Shown here piece by piece: positions 61,433 to 64,000 of a stretch of 64,000 nucleotides of DNA. Source of the DNA: DAINPP01 sp963667315 (GTDB lineage Bacteria; Thermotogota; Thermotogae; MWEM01). Location: positions 2,790,001 to 2,854,000 of the forward strand of contig OY763325.1 of the NCBI GenBank assembly GCA_963667315.1, written 5' to 3'. The translations under genes were made by a program, and so were the position numbers. Each line of letters starts with the position of its first letter. Positions within the stretch are counted from its first letter, which is position 1. The notes under the pieces are model-generated. The model saw nothing but the letters and a program-made list of their open reading frames with translations. It made no database searches and was not told the origin of the DNA.

Positions 61433-61456
61433 CAGGAGTTCCTTTTGGAACTCCTG
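61433..61456 (-). terminator. Intrinsic terminator facing the polysaccharide operon promoter
   Basis: Perfect 10-bp stem CAGGAGTTCC/GGAACTCCTG with T4 loop; on the minus strand it is followed by CATTTTTTT. It would stop antisense transcripts before they reach the promoter at 61260. The surrounding 61288-61556 holds no gene that I can support. Confidence 0.75.
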
Positions 61457-61539
61457 ATACTATGCCTTTTCATAGACCCCTTTCGTTGTGTCGTTATCAG
61501 CATGTTGGGACACATTGTGTGTATCATTTTGATGCCATG

Positions 61540-61567
61540 TTGTTGTTTTTTTATAGGGTGGTATAAT
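61540..61567 (+). promoter_or_regulatory. Strong promoter with no evident gene
   Basis: TTGTTG, 16-base spacer ending TGG, then TATAAT (extended -10). Only very short reading frames (for example ATG at 61615, nine codons) occur before the terminator at 61657. Confidence 0.6.
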
Positions 61568-61573
61568 TTGGAA

Positions 61574-61697
61574 ATAAAGGGATTTTAAAAGAAGTGGTGA
61601 TGAGATGAATCAATGACCACAGTTTTCTTTGCCGGGAAATAAATGGGGAATATCATAAAAAAAGCAATCCTTAAGAAAGTGTGGGATTGCTTTTTTT
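61574..61697 (+). ncRNA. Candidate short transcript (small RNA or leader)
   Basis: A region of about 125 bases bounded by a good promoter (61540-61567) and a strong terminator (61657-61697), without a convincing reading frame. It does not resemble any RNA family I know. It could also be the remnant of a decayed gene. Confidence 0.25.
61657..61697. terminator. Strong bidirectional terminator
   Basis: A 14-bp perfect stem with A7 and T7 at its outer ends (AAAAAAAGCAATCC with its complement), 13-base loop. It separates the short upstream transcript from the AAA-ATPase gene. Confidence 0.85.
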
Positions 61698-61712
61698 AGG
61701 GAAACAACTTTA

Positions 61713-61721
61713 TGCTATAAT
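61713..61721 (+). promoter_or_regulatory. Extended -10 promoter for the AAA-ATPase gene
   Basis: TGCTATAAT on the plus strand, 55-63 bases before the ATG at 61776. Confidence 0.6.
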
Positions 61722-61775
61722 GGCCCTATAAAGGGGTTTTCGTGAAATAAATAAACCAACGGGAAGTGAGCACAT

Positions 61776-63497
61776 ATGAAAAAGAGAATACCTTATGGAA
61801 TAGGGGATTTTGAAATTATCCGGCGGGAAAACTATTATTATATAGACAAAACGAGAATCATAGAAGAGTTGGAGAATCACAGGTATCCTTTTTTTATAAG
61901 ACCGAGAAGATTTGGGAAATCACTTCTTATATCCACTCTTGAGGATTATTATGATGTTGAAAAAAAGGAAGCGTTCGACGAACTCTTTGAAGGCCTGTAT
62001 GTTCACGAACATCCTACAAGGGAAAGGAATGCTTATTTGATTCTCAGACTTGATTTTACCGGGATAGAGACGAGTATGGGGAAGGAACGCCTGTTTGATT
62101 CTTTCACTAAAAATGTGAGAACATACGCGATGGGCTTTGTTCAAAAATATAAAAACCATTTTTCCAACAGGCTATTGGAAAATATAGCCAATGAATCAGA
62201 ACCGGCACAGATTATAAAATTAATCTGTGAATCGGTCAAAGCGTTATCCAATAAAATATATTTACTGATCGACGAATATGGCAACTTTGCCAATGATCTC
62301 ATAGGAGCCAATGCAGACAATCTTTATTATGAAATTCTGAATAAAACGGGATTTGTCAGGACATTCTACGAGGCTATCAAATCAGGTGCCCAGGAAGGGG
62401 CCATCAGTCGTCTGTTCATGACGGGTGTCAGTCCCATCATGCTGGATGATCTGACATCGGGGTTTAATATCGCTTCAAATATCACGCTCGACAGGGAATT
62501 CAACGAAGCGTTGGGGTTTACACAGAGAGATGTGGAAGCGTTGCTTGATTATTATTGGACATTTGATAGCGATTCAGAGATAAAAAAAGAATCCGTTCTT
62601 CGTGAAATAAAGACTTATTATAATGGTTATTTGTTCAACGAGGATTCAAAGGAAAGATTGTACAACCCGGATATGGTGCTTTATTTTATGAAATATTTGT
62701 CAAGAGGAAATTTCCCGAGAGAATTGATAGATACGAATGTAAAAACGGACTATGGAAAGCTGCAAAGACTCTTGCGGGAAAACAAAAAACGGGGTACGCA
62801 AGGAGACATTACAACCTTTGAGACCATAAACGAGCAAAAGGAAATTATCACAAAGATAAAACGCATGTTTCCGTTGGAGGCCATTACCGGACAGGATGAA
62901 ATTACTTCTCTCATGTATTATATGGGGATGCTGACGATCAAAGAGCCGATGCTGATGGGGGTCAAGTTAAAGATTCCGAATCTGGTGATCAAAGAACTGT
63001 ATTGGGAGTATCTGTACGAAAAGATCAACACACAGCTTGGGAATGTTATCAGTATGGGAGACATCATCCAATCTCTGGAAATGATGGCAAAGAGCGGAGA
63101 CCCTTCGGATTTCATTCATTACACTTATGATAAAGTACTCAAATACATCTCCAACAGAGACTTGATGGGGATGGAGGAAAAACATATCAAGATGATATTC
63201 CTGTCTTTTTTAAGTGTGAACAACATTTATATTCCCTATTCAGAGTTGGAGCTTAATGGCGGTTATTCGGATATTGTTCTTTATCCCGACAGCCGATACG
63301 GGGTTAAAAATTCACATATTTGGGAGTTGAAATTCCTTAAAAAGAATGAGAACAGGGAGAAAAAAATTCAAGAGGCAGGAGAACAAATCTTAAAATATGA
63401 ACGGGACGAGAAGTTCATGCGCCTCGCTAAAGACACGAAACTTTTTAAATACATTATTCTTGGAACAAAAGATGGTGTTGAAATCCTTTCACAATAG
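61776..63497 (+). CDS. AAA-ATPase-like protein with C-terminal PD-(D/E)XK nuclease fold
   Basis: 573 residues. The N-terminal RIPYGIGDFEIIRRENYYYIDKT and the P-loop RPRRFGKSLLISTLEDYY (42-59) define the AAA-ATPase-like family; LLIDEYGNFAND is its Walker B. The C-terminus has GGYSDIVLYPDS...HIWELKFLKK, the Asp and Glu-x-Lys of a PD-(D/E)XK nuclease fold. These genes occur as large paralogous sets in some anaerobes, with unknown function, and have been suspected of mobility or defence roles. It has its own promoter and looks intact. A fragment of a paralogue follows. Confidence 0.9.
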   Translation: MKKRIPYGIGDFEIIRRENYYYIDKTRIIEELENHRYPFFIRPRRFGKSLLISTLEDYYDVEKKEAFDELFEGLYVHEHPTRERNAYLILRLDFTGIETSMGKERLFDSFTKNVRTYAMGFVQKYKNHFSNRLLENIANESEPAQIIKLICESVKALSNKIYLLIDEYGNFANDLIGANADNLYYEILNKTGFVRTFYEAIKSGAQEGAISRLFMTGVSPIMLDDLTSGFNIASNITLDREFNEALGFTQRDVEALLDYYWTFDSDSEIKKESVLREIKTYYNGYLFNEDSKERLYNPDMVLYFMKYLSRGNFPRELIDTNVKTDYGKLQRLLRENKKRGTQGDITTFETINEQKEIITKIKRMFPLEAITGQDEITSLMYYMGMLTIKEPMLMGVKLKIPNLVIKELYWEYLYEKINTQLGNVISMGDIIQSLEMMAKSGDPSDFIHYTYDKVLKYISNRDLMGMEEKHIKMIFLSFLSVNNIYIPYSELELNGGYSDIVLYPDSRYGVKNSHIWELKFLKKNENREKKIQEAGEQILKYERDEKFMRLAKDTKLFKYIILGTKDGVEILSQ

Positions 63498-63643
63498 TGA
63501 CGGTTTGAAGTGTTGGAGCTGTAACGGGAAGTGGAGTTGCTGATTATAATCCTTGGCTTACATTGGTTAACTTACTTGAAGAATAGGATAAATAACAGTT
63601 TGTCGTAGAAGCAAAAATATTGCTGTTTTTTAATCTGCGTTTT

Positions 63644-63769
63644 AGGGCTAACACCTGTAAGAAATATTCTGGATATGATACCTTTCTGGCCCCCTGATTT
63701 GAGTGCTTCGTAGAAGGTTCTAACGAATCCGGTTCTACTGAGGATTTCGTAATAGAGCGCATCAGCTCC
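63644..63769 (-). pseudogene. Fragment of an AAA-ATPase-like paralogue
   Basis: On the minus strand, GADALYYEILSRTGFVRTF and the next residues to TGVSP match residues about 187-228 of the gene at 61776, in the opposite orientation. Neither the P-loop nor the nuclease part is present. The reading frame continues to 63572 in unrelated sequence. Confidence 0.75.
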
Positions 63770-64000
63770 GGGGGTTTTACCACCTTCCATCAATTTGTAC
63801 AATATTTTCAATTCCAGACGATCTGAGGTTCGCAACAAGGTTTTGGCTCGGATTTTCAAGGAACTGGGGTATATCGAACAATGGGGAACCGGGATGAAAA
63901 GGATGTACGATTATTGTGAAGCTGTAAGTCTTAAGCCACCGGAGATCAGCGAAAAGGGGAACTTTTTACAAGTTGTCCTTTTCAGAAACACCGATGAAAT
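63759..64000 (+). pseudogene. C-terminal part of an AlbA/RecG-like putative DNA-binding protein (N-terminus missing, runs off window)
   Basis: Hand translation on the plus strand gives APGVLPPSINLYNIFNSRR, then NKVLARIFKELGYIEQWGTG and MKRMYDYCEA. The PGxLPP, a degenerate SRxRN and the LGYIEQWGTG block are the closing part of proteins annotated as AlbA_2/Schlafen-type or RecG-like transcriptional regulators. The N-terminal AlbA domain is absent: sequence before about 63765 is the inverted AAA-ATPase fragment. It may continue beyond 64000. Confidence 0.65.

Noticed and set aside
61339..61527. A 62-residue minus-strand reading frame in the large gap
   Set aside because: It runs through a perfect terminator hairpin and has a low-complexity, Ser/Arg-rich translation without a ribosome site.
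63572..63643. The C-terminal tail of the fragment on the minus strand as real protein
   Set aside because: It is hydrophobic junk after the family homology stops at about 63644; no sign of selection.

Overview
The window is bacterial chromosome, densely coded, with one phosphate-uptake operon at the left and about 55 kb of cell-surface polysaccharide genes filling most of the rest. I cannot fix the species. The mix of families (free-standing xanthine dehydrogenase FAD subunit, AAA-ATPase/PD-(D/E)XK proteins, MurJ and Wzx flippases, no oxygen-dependent enzymes) fits a moderately AT-rich, probably anaerobic bacterium. No rRNA, tRNA or CRISPR array was seen. Almost every intergenic promoter I can recognise is an extended -10 type (TGnTATAAT), and several genes start with TTG, GTG or apparently rarer codons.

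Layout. 1-4.6 kb (minus): pstS-pstC-pstA-pstB-phoU and the start of a response regulator, the classic phosphate uptake and sensing set. 4.7-6.0 kb (minus): a CheY-like receiver protein and an orphan molybdopterin-dehydrogenase FAD subunit. 6.1-10.2 kb (minus): GDP-mannose pyrophosphorylase, an ATP-grasp protein, a sugar epimerase and a glycosyltransferase. 10.4-12.5 kb (plus): a glycosyltransferase and a GDP-mannose 3,5-epimerase-like enzyme. 12.6-15.3 kb (minus): a second ATP-grasp protein and a MurJ-type flippase. 15.4-25.0 kb (plus): a WecF-like Fuc4NAc transferase, rmlA, wecE, a sulfotransferase, a third ATP-grasp protein, rmlB, an MBOAT acyltransferase with its SGNH partner, and a GT2 transferase. 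25.1-28.9 kb (minus): GT4, cysNC, cysD. 29-34.2 kb (minus): a wbpB/A/D/E set for UDP-2,3-diacetamido-glucuronic acid headed by an unusual winged-helix/Rossmann regulator. 34.3-35.7 kb (plus): PHP phosphatase and APS kinase. 35.8-39.4 kb (minus): TauE-like transporter and a second cysNC-cysD. 39.6-41.4 kb (plus): a SLC13-type anion transporter and a small protein. 41.4-61.2 kb (minus): one long, mostly AT-rich run, probably a single transcript, from the initiating sugar-phosphate transferase through glycosyltransferases, wecC, wzx, wzy, vioA/wbqC and two sulfotransferases to a second rmlA-rmlB. 61.8-64 kb: an intact AAA-ATPase/nuclease-fold gene, then fragments of that family and of an AlbA/RecG-like gene joined in opposite orientation.

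How it works together. The strongest theme is a sulfated surface glycan. Two CysD/CysN pairs activate sulfate, a separate APS kinase makes PAPS, three sulfotransferases can use it, and a PHP phosphatase beside the APS kinase is a good candidate to destroy the by-product PAP. In both CysNC proteins the fused APS-kinase domain has lost its Walker A lysine, which explains why a separate CysC is present. A second theme is nucleotide-sugar supply: dTDP-Fuc4N (RmlA, RmlB, WecE), a second dTDP-4-amino sugar (VioA type), UDP-ManNAcA (WecC), UDP-GlcNAc3NAcA (Wbp) and GDP-mannose with its epimer. WecC, WecE and WecF recall enterobacterial common antigen, but no WecD acetyltransferase is visible; ATP-grasp ligases sit where it would be expected. 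Everything about the final polymer is inference from gene families.
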